From Humulus lupulus (Eukaryota > Streptophyta > Magnoliopsida > Rosales > Cannabaceae), in NCBI RefSeq assembly GCF_963169125.1, contig NC_084802.1:37284607-37348606 (forward strand): a stretch of 64,000 nt of DNA, given 5' to 3'. This document shows, in pieces, positions 16,533-27,215 of the stretch. A program made the translations under genes and the position numbers. Below the pieces are notes generated by a model, which did no database searches, was not told the origin of the DNA, and worked only from the letters and a program-made list of their open reading frames with translations. Position 1 is the stretch's first letter; each line of letters begins with the position of its first letter.

Positions 16533-17869
16533 CTATTGTGGGGATCTAGGAAGCATGTGTGTTGTCATTGAACAACCTCCCCTTGTGTCGATATCGACAA
16601 TCTTGTCTTGGCGATGAAAATGCCTTGAGGAGGACGAAGTCTGTACTCCGAGGAGTACTGATTCCTTGTTAAGGCTTATGCTAAAAACATCTTCAACTTG
16701 TTGGGGTAAGTTAATAACTTTAATGGTTGGATTTTGGGAGTCGAAGAAGTACAATGATTCTTTTGAATAGTATAGTGCATCCACACCATTCATCGTAACC
16801 CTGTGGTCAATATTTTAAATAGTATAGTTAAGCTTGTTTTTTTTTTAGAAGAATGTTCAATAAAATTTGACAGATGATCTTCATAGGTGAAGACATTAGA
16901 ATTACCTATTGTTGGTCTCAACTTGGTTGTCGTCGAAATCTCTTATAGTTGTAAATGCCTTGACGGTATTCCCCATTGATGGAAGAAAGTGTTTTTGAAT
17001 TGCTTCTCCACGACCTATGTCCCATTGTCGCAATCCATGCCTAGATTGTATTATAATGGTTTCATTGCTACTCCAACACATTGGTTGGGAAAATAGTGGT
17101 ACTTGTAGAGGAACTCCATCATCACAATCTATTTTAATATCCCCATTTCTCATGTTAAACAATTTAATGCAATTATCTTCATTGTTTCCATAGAGCAATA
17201 GATTTTGAGTTGGAGCATGACAGTGGTAGGTTTGTTGTTGAGGCTGTAAATTGTTCTCATTTGTCTTGTGTACATATGTGGACAAGCATGAAGGATGTTG
17301 GTTCGTCCAACTTGAAAATCCCCATTTGTGTACAGTTATAATTTTATCTTGATTGGAAGCTCATGTGTCTGTGATCGTAACACGATTCCAAATTCCCGGA
17401 GGAATACTTTTTCCTATGCAGTACCTTTTACAATGTTTTTTTTTGTAAGATGGTAAGGACATCGATTAATTTGCTATATATTAGAATGGAAAAAGTAAAT
17501 TCTTCATTAATTTAGTAAAATAATTATGGAGGAGAAGCATGTACGAGAGTAGAATAGATAATTTTAAAAATTGAGTAGTTAAATTACTATTTTAAAAGCA
17601 AAATTGTCATTTAAATAACTTATCGAATTTGTAACAATGTTGTACATACCACATTGACCTTCACCGATAACTATAATTGCATGTCTTCCGTTACCATCTA
17701 AAAATCTTGAGTATCTCCCTCTTGGAAATGGAAGAGGATATGCTTTGGTATGTCGCTTTGCAAGTGAAACATGTCGCAGTAGGTGTGTTGGGATCTTATC
17801 CCTAATTGGGTTGTTAGCCAAATTCTCTATTTTGATGTCGTCCCATACTTGAATTGATTTTATGTCCAT
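16533..17869 (-). pseudogene. WD-like (beta-propeller type) gene, three exons, with an in-frame stop
   Basis: Three blocks read on the minus strand with plausible splice sites. Exon 1 is 17869-17650, starting MDIKSIQVWDDIKIENLA and ending before GTATGT. Exon 2 runs from about 17430 to 16910 and ends before GTAATT. Exon 3 starts near 16805 after a CACAG acceptor and stops at 16533. Weak WD-type words appear (IQVWDD, IKLFNMRNGDI, LRQWDIGRGEAI), suggesting propeller blades. Exon 2 contains a TGA at about 17365, in frame between ITDT and ASNQDKIIT, so the product would be truncated unless exon 2 starts later. The exact family was not recognised. It is probably a pseudogene or a lineage-specific, decaying gene. 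Confidence 0.5.
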
Positions 17870-19069
17870 ATTTTATATTTGTTTCTTGGGCCTTATATTA
17901 GTTGAACCAATCACTGCTCCATTAAAGTTGAAAGTAAAAGAAAATAGTTAAGATTGTTTAAGTAATCTCATGAAGTAGTTGAATGTTTACTGGAATCTAA
18001 CATTTGTAGGATCTTAATATGACAAATATTGTACCAAATTTGTAGAGTAACATGTATGTTTTCAATAAACATGAGGAAGATCTCTACTATTGTTGTTATA
18101 ATTGTCTTTTATGTGGGCTACCCAATTGAGGCCCACTTGACAAAAAACATGAGGAAGTTTGATTAGAGAGGTGGCTTACCTTAGCTGAAATATGAACACA
18201 ATTGATTGACCATCGGATGAGTGTTCTTGTTCTTCTAGCTTCAACCACATTAGCTTCTACTCCACCGGAGAAGACAGTGTATTCATATTTCAGCCAAGTT
18301 TGATTAATGAGTTTGTTTATTTATTTTATTGTGGGTTTTATTTATGCTTTTTGGTGCTGTTTTGAGCCAAGTTTGTGTGTGGAAGTTGAATATGAGAACT
18401 TTGTTCATTTAAATAAAGTGGCAGTAGTAGAAGTTCAACTATCAGATACTAACCTAAATTTATTGCATGAATTTTTTGTTTACTTGCGTGTTCTCCTTAT
18501 GGTTTTGTTAGGTGAATTGTCCCAAAGAAATTTATTTGGGTGAGATTACTATTGAACTTTTATTTGATATTACCTGACTTTAGTAATTTTAAATAGTTAA
18601 TTAGTGTTGATAAGTTTGGCATCTCCCATGCTCCTTTTATTTTTAAGGGGTTTAAAAACCATTGGTAGTTTAATAATTGAAGCCAAACCATTTGACATGG
18701 ATCTATGTTTATTGAAGTCAGTTATTGTATTTGTGAACTTTGTTATTAACAAGAAAATTGTTTGAAAAATTAAAATTAACCCAGTAATTTGAATGTATTT
18801 TGCTTTTTGTTGTTAATTTATTGTCTTAAATCACAAAACTTTGACAACTTCATGTGATTAAAATATAGTTGAAGCAAAACGAAAGTATAGATTTGAAGCA
18901 CCCTTAGCACAACCAAATTATTGAATTCAAGCAATCGTTTTGTTAGACAACAAAGTCGGGTCTAAGTCATCCCCCATGTTATAGATGTCATAAACTTGTT
19001 CACAATTTGAAAAGGAAAATAAGATATTGTAAAACCAAATAGAATTATTTAATTTGCTTAGTTTATAAT
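17870..19069. other. AT-rich intergenic DNA before the Tat-type element
   Basis: A 78-codon open frame at 18307-18543 is hydrophobic at its start but has no recognisable domain or family, and is not accepted as a gene. Nothing else was identified. Confidence 0.5.
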
Positions 19070-20000
19070 TGTTAACTCCATTTCCTGCGTGGACCCGGGA
19101 CATTCGTCCAGGCCCATGGTCAGGGGCTGTTCAGCATGCGGGCCCGGACCAAGGCCTCTTGGTACGGGAATGTCCAAGAGGGGTACGAGCCCGGGGTGCA
19201 CTTCTGGGCCCATTAGGGGGGTCCGGTATGGTCTTTCGAGTCCCGTCATCCGGGACAGTCATTCGGGAGACGTGCAGACCGTTCGAACTCCCCACGACAT
19301 ACGCGTCCTGGTCCTGGTCCTGGACCCTGGTACGGTCCGGGCCTGTGGTAAACGAAGAGGGACAAAGGTAAATGAACCCGGATCACATCGTCCTCGGTTG
19401 GAGGGACCAAGCGTCCAGGACCCTGAAACCGCCCCACTTCGCGTGGGCGTTGTCCCCACTTTTCACCTGCGGAAAAGGCCACCTCGGGATAGCACGCCGT
19501 TGTTTCAGATCAGCGCTGCCAAGTACTCTGACTGGTCTTGTTCCCTGAATCTGCCTCGTAACTCGAAGTGTCCAGACCAAAAGCACCATTTTGTCGGGCG
19601 AGATATAGCTCTTGGGTCAACTTATTGGGCCTTAACTGGTCGGAATTCATGTATGTTTTATCTTTTATATTGGGCTTCCACTAGAAAGGCCAAGAATATC
19701 CATATCTCTGGTGGGCCCGGGTCATACCCGGCCCAGACCCAGTGTTCCCATAAGCCTATAAATATAGACTATAGAACACCGGACAAGGGGGATCTCTTCA
19801 ACTAAGATAAAGTTACTCTGTCAAAACATAGAGAAAAAACTCCATTGTAAAAGGCTTTCCAAGCTCTAATACTATAGACTCGTGGACTAAGGCTCATTAA
19901 CGCCCCAACCACGTAAAAATCCCGTGTTAATCCTCTACTTCTATTATTATTACCCTTAAATAATATTTATTAAGATAGTTACTGAAAACCTCGGTTAACA
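19070..20000 (+). repeat. 5' LTR of the Tat-type element
   Basis: The 931-bp LTR opens with TGTTAAC and closes with GTTAACA, a perfect 7-bp terminal inverted repeat. A TATA box, TATAAATA, lies at 19757-19764. Compared with the 3' LTR it contains an extra short segment near 19250-19265 and a slightly longer CCTGGT run near 19305-19325. Open frames inside the LTR, including one of 238 codons, are incidental. Confidence 0.95.
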
Positions 20001-20021
20001 GTTTGGTGCTTTCGTTGAGAG
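20001..20021 (+). other. Primer binding site of the Tat-type element
   Basis: GTTTGGTGCTTTCGTTGAGA directly follows the 5' LTR end. It occupies the position where a host tRNA 3' end primes minus-strand synthesis. The TTTGGTGC core resembles that of other plant elements of this lineage. The matching tRNA was not determined. Confidence 0.7.
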
Positions 20022-20059
20022 CTGAAGGAAGCTAGTGCTAACGTCAGGCCTTTACTACA

Positions 20060-22350
20060 ATGGTGAACACACGACACACAACCTTCGACCCTAGCAATCC
20101 AGAGCAGGGCAACAGAGACCCGCCGCCTTCACAACATCTCCCTCAGGGTTTGCCCGAGAACGCGCCTCCTCAAACATCTCACCATGACGAGTCACAAGAC
20201 TACGAGGGTGGGACAGAATACGAAGAGGAAAACGAGGAGGAATATTATGAAGAGGAAAATGAGGGGGAGTACCACGACGAAGCTGCGGATCCCGAGACCC
20301 CTGAAGGAGAGCCCAACCAGCAAGACTTGGAGGTGAACAGACTAAGGCAGCAAGTCTTGGACCAGGAAGCCAGGATCGCTGAGCAAGTGGAGGCGCATCG
20401 ACGGATGTAAGAATCTCTCCAAGCCCTGCAAGCACTCATAGTCGCGCAGGGTCCGGCAGCCAATCCCGCAACTGGCCCACTTCCAGAAGCGCAGCAGCTT
20501 GCTCCACAAGAGCGAGCCGGGATCCCCGAAGGAGCCAGCTTGGCCCCTCCCCTAGAGCCGTTTCTTGAGCCAGCTCCAGGAAACCCGGACAGGGAGGGAA
20601 AGAAGGCCGGTGGAAAGACCCGAGAAAAGATCACCCCCATCGCAAAGGCTGGGACTCGTTCCCGGCCGCTCCCTAGGAAAGAGAAGGTGCGCCCCGTCCT
20701 AGGACGAGGCCACCCGATCAATCTGTAGGGGACGCGGCCGCGGAACACACAACCCCGGCACGCCCCAGGGTGAGGCAGGCGGGAAAGATCTTTGCACCCG
20801 AGTGCCTCGGTCAACAAGAACCGTCGGGAACGGCGTCGCAGCGAGGAACATCATGTCCTCAGCTCAGGGGACGATACGTCCCGGATAGACTTACGCGGCG
20901 GACTGAATGCTCGGAAAGAGCGGGCCCGCAAGGAAAAGATCCTCCCCCGAGGTGGCGACCTCAGGAACGACATCAACGATAGGAGGAACGAAAGAATCCC
21001 CCTAGAAGATGACACGGCCAGGCAGCTCATGGAGCAGATGGCCGCGTTGAAAAAGGTCACGAATCGTCTGGTCCGCAAGCAAGAAGGCGCGGACACCGAT
21101 TCCGATGAAGAGGATAAAGAGCCCTACGCAAGGCACATCCTGGACGCCATACTCCCCAAGGGGTTCAAGATGCCAAGCCTCACCGCCTATACTGGAAACA
21201 CCGACCCCAGGGATCATCTGTCCCGATACAACCGGCTCATGACAGTGGCCCATGTCAGTGACGACGGAAAGTGCCTCTGTTTCTCGATCATTTTGGGCGG
21301 TCCCGCCGAAGAGTGGTGGAAGAGACTTAAGCCGGGATCCATCCAATCCTGGTCCGGGCTGCAGTCAGCGTTTCGCAAGCAGTTCGTGGCTGCCATGAGG
21401 ATGGATATCCAGATCAGCGCTCTCGCAAATATCAAACAACTCCCCGTGGAGACACCGAGGGCCTACATCCAGCGCTTTACTGAAGAAGCCTCCAAGAAGA
21501 AAGTGGACGACGGACAGCGCCTGGTTGCACTACAGTCCAGAATCCGGACCGGGTCCCCCCTTTGGGATGACATGCAACATAGCAAGGCCGCTACCCTGGA
21601 AGAGTTCATCAGGAGGGCCCAAGGATTCATCAACTGGGAGGAAGCCCAGATCCAGGCCTTCGGGTGGCCTCCTGCTCCGCAGCCCATCCCCCAGACGTTC
21701 CCGGGATATGGGGGACAGTTACCGGCACAGTCCTATACCGCGCCCCCCATCGCCCCGGGACCGGCCGTCGCGGCCGGGGTCAGCTACACCCCTACGGTGT
21801 ACGGCCCTGCCACTTCAGGGTATGCCCCGGACCAATCCACCCACTTCTCCGGTTATGGCGTCGCGCCAGCAGGACACAGGATGGCCCCTGTCGGGGCCCA
21901 GCAGTCACAGCCAGGAGTGACTGAGGCGAGCGTGAACCCCTCCCGGGGGAAGCGATCAGGCAAAGGCCAGAACCAACCCGAGCCGGTCAAGAAGGGAAAG
22001 AGGGGCTACGAGCCCCAATATTCAGAATACACCAATCTGGTGGACACCAGGGAGAACGTCTACCTGGCCACAGAAAGGGCGGTTCACTACCGGAAGCCTA
22101 GCCCCATGTTCAAAGGAGGAAGGAATCCGAGAGACACCAGCAAAAGGTGCGCCTATCACAAGGATGTGGGCCACACCACCGATGAATGCCGGTAGCTCAA
22201 GGATGAGATTGAAAATCTCATCAAGCTGGGGCACCTCCACCAGTGGGTAAGGATGCCCGTGGGAGTCCCGGGCCTGTCAGCAAGCCCCGGAAAACCCACG
22301 GTCCCGGGAACGCCCTGGGCATACCCTCCCTAGGGAGGATATGCACAGGG
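20060..22350 (+). pseudogene. gag of the Tat-type element
   Basis: The frame begins MVNTRHTTFDPSNPE, followed by a glutamate-rich acidic stretch (residues about 50-80). In-frame stops occur at 20408-20410 (TAA), 20726-20728 (TAG), about 20771 (TGA) and 22193-22195 (TAG), all without change of phase. The longest open piece, 20792-22195, contains the retrotransposon gag capsid domain with LGGPAEEWWKRLKPGSI and ETPRAYIQRFTEE, then a proline/glycine-rich linker. A zinc-binding-like CAYHKDVGHTTDEC precedes the last stop. The protein would package element RNA in virus-like particles, but this copy cannot make it whole. Confidence 0.9.
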
Positions 22351-22405
22351 ACCCCCGACGCAAGCCCCTCAAGGGGCCCCCGTCGCGCAGGTTCCCGGCC
22401 CCGGA

Positions 22406-23090
22406 ATGCCTTACCCCTCTGGGGCAGCACCCCCTCGAGTTGACGGACATGTGGCCACCATCTCAGGCGGACCTCACCTGGGAGGGCCATCCAGGAATGA
22501 CCAAAAGCGCTACCTAAGCGAGCTGGACCACGATCAGGAAGTGTGCGCCCTTGTCCAGGCTCCGGCTCAGCGCCCTAAGTTGATAAACCTCCCCATCACC
22601 TTCACGGAGGACGACGCCCGCAATGTCCACTTTCCGCACCACGACCCGCTGGTCATAGATGCTCAGATCGCCAACAAGTTGGTGTCCCGTGTGTTGGTGG
22701 ACGACGGAAGCTCCGTCAACCTGCTTTCACCGCCATTGGCTTGACTGAAGCGGATCTGGCATCATGCCCGACCCAGATTTACGACTTCAACGGAGATGCA
22801 CTTCTCCCCATGGGAAAGATTCAGCTGCCGGTTACGCTGGGGAGTGAATTGCAGCACTCGTTCAAGTTCTGCACCTTTGTAGTGGTGGACTGCCCCACCG
22901 CTTACAACGTCATTTTTGGCCGGCCCGCATTGGTCGAGTTCGGAACCATCACCTCCATCGGCCATCTTTGCATGAAGTTCCCATGCGACAGCGGAGGGGT
23001 AGGAACTGTCCGGGGGGACCAAAAGAGCGCCCGGAAGTGCTACCATGTGTTGGCTCGGCCCATATACATGATCTAGGAAGAACCCGTTGA
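22406..23090 (+). pseudogene. Aspartic protease region of the Tat-type element
   Basis: Two frames together cover a retropepsin-like domain. The first (22406-22744) reaches [14 protein letters not shown], the active-site loop in the form common in this lineage, and then stops after a frameshift near 22738. The second (22741-23076) continues with FVVVDCPTAYNVIFGRPAL, the conserved second half, and stops at TAG 23074-23076. The protease would cut the polyprotein. It is inactive as a unit here because of the frameshift. Confidence 0.85.
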
Positions 23091-23110
23091 GGACTTCGTC
23101 GAACCGATTT

Positions 23111-23126
23111 CCCCCCCCCCCCCCCC
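23111..23126 (+). repeat. Run of 16 cytosines inside pol
   Basis: An uninterrupted C run lies between protease and RT, where the normal protein would be proline-rich. It is prone to slippage and coincides with loss of a consistent reading frame. Confidence 0.9.
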
Positions 23127-23299
23127 ACCTGCAGAGAGGATGGTATGGGAAGAAGATGACCTGGACCCGCAGATAGGGGACGACCGCGTCCTGGAACCAA
23201 TGGACGAGATAGAAGAGGTGTGCATCAGCGACACCGATCCTACCCGGATCATCCAAGTCGGAAAGGGTCTGCCGGCAGACGTTCGGGCCGCCATCATCA

Positions 23300-24284
23300 C
23301 CCAAGTTAAAGGAAACTAGGACATCCTTGCCTGGTCTCACTCAGACATGACTGGGATCGACCGCAATATCATTTGCCACACATTAAGTATTGACCCAAAC
23401 GCGACCCCGGTCCGCCAGAAACGCAGGCCTTTGGGGATGGAGAGGGCCGAGGCCCTTAAGTTGGAGGTTAAGAAGCTGTCTTCCATCAACTTCATACGCG
23501 AGGCTGTGTACCTCGTGTGGCTGGCCAATCCCGTCTTGGTGCCGAAACCGAACGGGACGTGGAGAACATGCATCGACTTCACGGACCTCAACAAAGCCTG
23601 TCCGAAAGACTGTTTCCCGCTGCCCCGGATCGACCAAATGGTGGATGCTACGTCCGGATACGAGATCTTGAGCTTCATGGACGCTTACTCCGGCTACAAT
23701 CAGATCTCCATGCACGTGGCAGATCAGGAGCACACTAGCTTCCAAACCGACAAGGGAATCTACTGCTACATAGTCATGCCTTTCGGATGAAGAATGCCGG
23801 AGCAAGTTACCAAAGGCTCGTCAGTAGAATGTTCCGGGCCCAGTTAGGGCAAAACATGGAGGTATACATCGATGATATGCTGGTCAAGTCCAAGACGTCC
23901 CAGAACCATTCGGATGACCTGGTGGAGGCTTTCGCAGTCATCCGGAAGTACGGGATGAAGCTGAATCCCAAAAAGTGCACTTTTGGCGTGGCCTCCGGGA
24001 AGTTCCTGGGCTTCATAGTGAGTTTCCGGGGAATAGAAGCCAATCCAGATAAGATCAAGGCACTGATTGATATGGCCTCTCCCCGAAAGCATAAGGACGT
24101 ACAAAGCCTGACGGGGCGAGTAGCCGCCTTGAGCCGCTTCATTTCCAAAGCCACGGACAAGTGCATCCCGTTCTTCAACGTTCTTTGGGGAAGCCAGCAT
24201 TTCGAATGGTCACCCGAATGTGAAGAGGCCTTTCGTAAGCTGAAAGAACACTTGGCCCAAGCCCCAATCCTGGAAAACTGGTAG
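23300..24284 (+). pseudogene. Reverse transcriptase of the Tat-type element
   Basis: The RT domain is split over two frames. From 23347 it reads through WRTCIDFTDLNKACPKD, SFMDAYSGYNQI and IVMPFG, and stops at 23788-23790 because of a small deletion. The next frame (23787-24284) resumes with KNAGASYQRLVSRMF and the catalytic YIDDMLVKS, then GKFLGFIVS and the connection region, and ends at a second frameshift near 24270. A TAG at about 23317 lies just upstream of the first block. Family identity is certain. Confidence 0.92.
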
Positions 24285-25190
24285 AAGGGGAGCCTCTGTA
24301 TCTATACCTGGCCGTGACTGAGCACGCGATCAGCGCCGCGTTGGTACGAGAGAAAGAAAGGGTACAGCTCCCGGTATACTATGTAAGCAAGCGATTGCTG
24401 GACGCTGAGTCTTGTTACCCATTGATCGAAAAGCTGACTTTTTGCCTGCTGATGGCATCCCGAAAGCTTCGACCTTACTTTCAGGCCCACGCCATAAAGG
24501 CCCTAACCAACCATCCCCTGCGGCAGGTGTTACAGAAGCCCGAGTCATCGAGAAGACTCCTGAAGTGGGCCATGGAGCTAAGCCAGTTCCATATATCCTA
24601 CGTCCCTAGGGTGTCCATCAAGGGACAGGCCCTGGCCGATTTCATCGTTGAATGTTCTGGGGTGCCTACGGAAGACAATATTCTCGAAGCCCCCGCGGTG
24701 CCCGTATGGAAAGTCTTCGTGGATGGAGCCTCGAATGAGAACGGGGCCGGGGCTGGGATCATCTTGGTATCACTGCAGGGGCATCAGTTACAAAATGCCC
24801 TCCGTTTCCAGTTCAAGGCGTCGAATAACGAAGCAGAGCATGAAGCTGTCCTAGCTGGGCTGCGTTTGGCCCAGGAGGTAGTGGCAGCGAACTTGGAAAT
24901 CTACAGCGATTCCCAGCTAGTTGTCAGACAAATCTCGGGGGAATATCAGACTAAAGGAGAGAGAATGGTGGCCTACGTGACTCAAACGAGGGAAATGCTA
25001 TAGGCATTCACAAAGCATTCCATCCGCCAGATCCCCCGGGAGCAAAATGTCTTCGCGGATACACTAGCAAAACTGGCCACCGACGCCGAGGTAAAGCTGG
25101 CCGGACTGGTCCTCGTCAACCATCTCCTCGTCCCAAGCATCAGGGCCCCCGCGATCCACACCGTCGATCACTCCACTTCTTGGATGGGAC
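24285..25190 (+). pseudogene. RNase H and archaeal-type RNase H region of the Tat-type element
   Basis: The frame from about 24275 includes the degenerate first RNase H or connection part (LPVYYVSKRLLDAESCYP), followed by a second RNase H with VFVDGASNENGAGAG, NNEAEHEAVLAGLRLAQ and IYSDSQLVVRQ. A second, archaeal-type RNase H is a known hallmark of the Tat lineage. A TAG at 25001-25003 breaks the frame, and the same frame continues beyond with IRQIPREQNVFADTLAKLA. Confidence 0.88.
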
Positions 25191-25484
25191 CGCTCATTCG
25201 CTACCTGTCTACCGGGGAAGTTCCAACCGACCGGGCCGTAGCCAGGAAACTCCAGTATCAAGTCCACCGATATGTCATGATGGACGGAAAACTCTATCGC
25301 CGGGGTTTATCCATGCCTTACCTCAGGTGTGTGTCCGGGAGTGGGGGTTCTGGGCCCAATTTAGGAGGGGCCGTACGAGATCCAGCACGAGGTGTGCCCC
25401 GGGACATACCGCTTAAAGCGGCTCGATGACTCAGAAGTCCCGCGAGCCTGGAATGCGGAACATCTCTGTAAATACTATCAGTAG
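25191..25484 (+). pseudogene. Integrase remnant with core deleted
   Basis: The start of integrase is visible (LYRRGLSMPYLRCVS, about 25287-25335). Within 25 bases the sequence jumps to the C-terminal GPY-type module (EGPYEIQHEV, then YRLKRLDDSEVPRAWN) and ends KYYQ with a stop at 25482-25484. The HHCC zinc region and the whole DDE catalytic core are absent, a loss of several hundred codons. A TAG also replaces an expected tryptophan just before EGPYEI. The copy therefore cannot integrate by itself. Confidence 0.8.
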
Positions 25485-25679
25485 TCAGGAGAGCGGTTCC
25501 CAGTTTTATATTTTAGTTGTAAACAATGTACGCCTCAGGGGTGACCCTTTTTCAAATAATGAAAATGGCATGTGCAAAACGTCATAAAGAGGTGTTGTAA
25601 AACTATGCTAATCTTTCTCAAGTGACCCCAGACCCATCTCCGCTCACTTGTGGGGGGTATCCCGGGTATAGACAAATAC

Positions 25680-26890
25680 CTGGCGGGGCGCACGCCAAGG
25701 CCGGTCCCACCCTGGACGAATGATGTTTGGGGGTATATTATAAAGAGGACCGAGCCCAAGGCCGGTCTCACCCCGGACGAACGATGTCCGGGGGTATATT
25801 ATAAAGAGGACCGAGCCCAAGGTCGGTCCCACCCCGGATGAACGATGTTCGGGGGTATATTATAAATAGGGCCGAGCCCAAGGCCGGTCCCACCCTGGAC
25901 GAACGATGTCCGGGGGTATAAATATAAAGAGGACCGAGCCCAAGGCCGGTCCCACCCTGGACGAATGATGTCTGGGGGTATATTATAAATAGGACCGAGC
26001 CCAAGGCCGGTCCCACCCCGGACGAACGACGTCCGGGGGTATAAATATAAAGAGGACCGAGCCCAAGGCCGATCCCACCCCAGATGAACGATGTCCGGGG
26101 GTATATTATAAATAGGACCAAGCCCAAGGCCAGTCCCACCCCGGACGAACGATGTCCGGGGGTATAAATATAAAGGGGACCGAGCCCAAGGCCGGTCCCA
26201 CCCCGGACGAACGATGTTCGGGGGTATATTATAAATAGGACCGAGCCCAAGGCCGGTCCCACCCTGGATGAACGATGTCCGGGGGTATAAATATAAAGAA
26301 GACCGAGCCCAAGGCCGGTCCCACCCCGGATGAACGATGTCCGGGGGTATATTATAAATAGGACCGAGCCCAAGGCCGGTCCCACCCCGGACGAATGATG
26401 TCCGGGGGTATAAATATAAAGGGGACCAAGCCCAAGGCCGGTCCCACCCCGAACGAACGATGTCTGGGGGTATATTATAAATAGGGCCGAACCCAAGGCT
26501 GGTCCCACCCCGGAAGAACGATGTCCGGGGGTATAAATATAAAGAGGACCGAGCCCAAGGCCGGTCCCACCCCGGACAAACGATGTCCGGGGGTATATTA
26601 TAAAGAGGACCGAGCCCAAGGCTGGTCCCACCCCGGACGAACGATGTCTGGGGGTATAAATATAAAGAAGACCGAGCCCAAGGCTGGTCCCACCCCGGAC
26701 GAACGATGTCCGGGGGTATAAATGTAAATAGGACCGAGCCCAAGGCTGGTCCCACCCTGAACGAACGATGCCGGGGGTATAATATGAATAGGACCGAGCC
26801 CAAGGCCGGTCCCACCCCGGACGAACGATGTCCGGGGGTATAAAACAAAGACCGAGCCCAAGGCTCGTCCGTTCCGGACAATTGATATCC
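25680..26890. repeat. About 20-copy tandem satellite, 61/62-bp monomers in a 123-bp dimer
   Basis: Each monomer contains GCCCAAGGCCGGTCCCACC, a hairpin word CCCCGGAC-GAACGAT-GTCCGGGG (8-bp stem, 7-base loop) and a TATA-rich junction. Two junction forms alternate: GGTATATTATAAATAGG and GGTATAAATATAAAGAGG. The second form recurs at 25917, 26040, 26163, 26286, 26409 and 26532, exactly 123 bases apart, and then at 26656. Because 123 is a multiple of three, long open frames exist on the minus strand (up to 368 codons), but they are repeat artefacts. The array lies between pol and the antisense gene. Confidence 0.95.
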
Positions 26891-27215
26891 GGGAGATAGA
26901 AACATCCGGTTTGCCCCAGGGCAAAGCTATGGCCTAAAGCTGATAAAAGGAGAACAAAGCTCCAAGTTAAACTAAGCCCCGATGGCCCCGGACTTGGTGC
27001 CAGGATTAAAAACTCAGTGAGTTAAGTCGTTGGGTCTAGTCCTGGCTGTTGGAACCAGAACTAAACCCTCACAATCAATTTATCGCGGCAACAAAATGAA
27101 ATTTCTACTCGAAATAATGAAAGGAAGCCTACATAAAAACCAGAGAAGGTAGCAGTGTTTTGAACTTAATTACAAGCCAAAAATACTAATAAAATTACAA
27201 AGCCAGGATTCGGGC

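Noticed and set aside
18307..18543. 78-codon hydrophobic open frame
   Set aside because: No homology, no splice or promoter context, and AT-rich composition like its surroundings.
19089..19805. 238-codon open frame in the 5' LTR of the Tat-type element
   Set aside because: It is GC-rich LTR sequence with overlapping open frames on both strands, and the copy in the 3' LTR breaks earlier. No domain is recognisable.
20091..20817. Minus-strand frames opposite gag (114 and 190 codons)
   Set aside because: They are shadows of the gag coding strand with no domain content.
25680..26890. Regular repeat array considered as a CRISPR
   Set aside because: There are no unique spacers, monomers are directly adjacent, and the context is a plant retrotransposon.
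25768..26905. Two long minus-strand open frames (287 and 368 codons)
   Set aside because: They run entirely through the 123-bp tandem array; the period is a multiple of three, so any stop-free unit stays open. Composition is purely repetitive.
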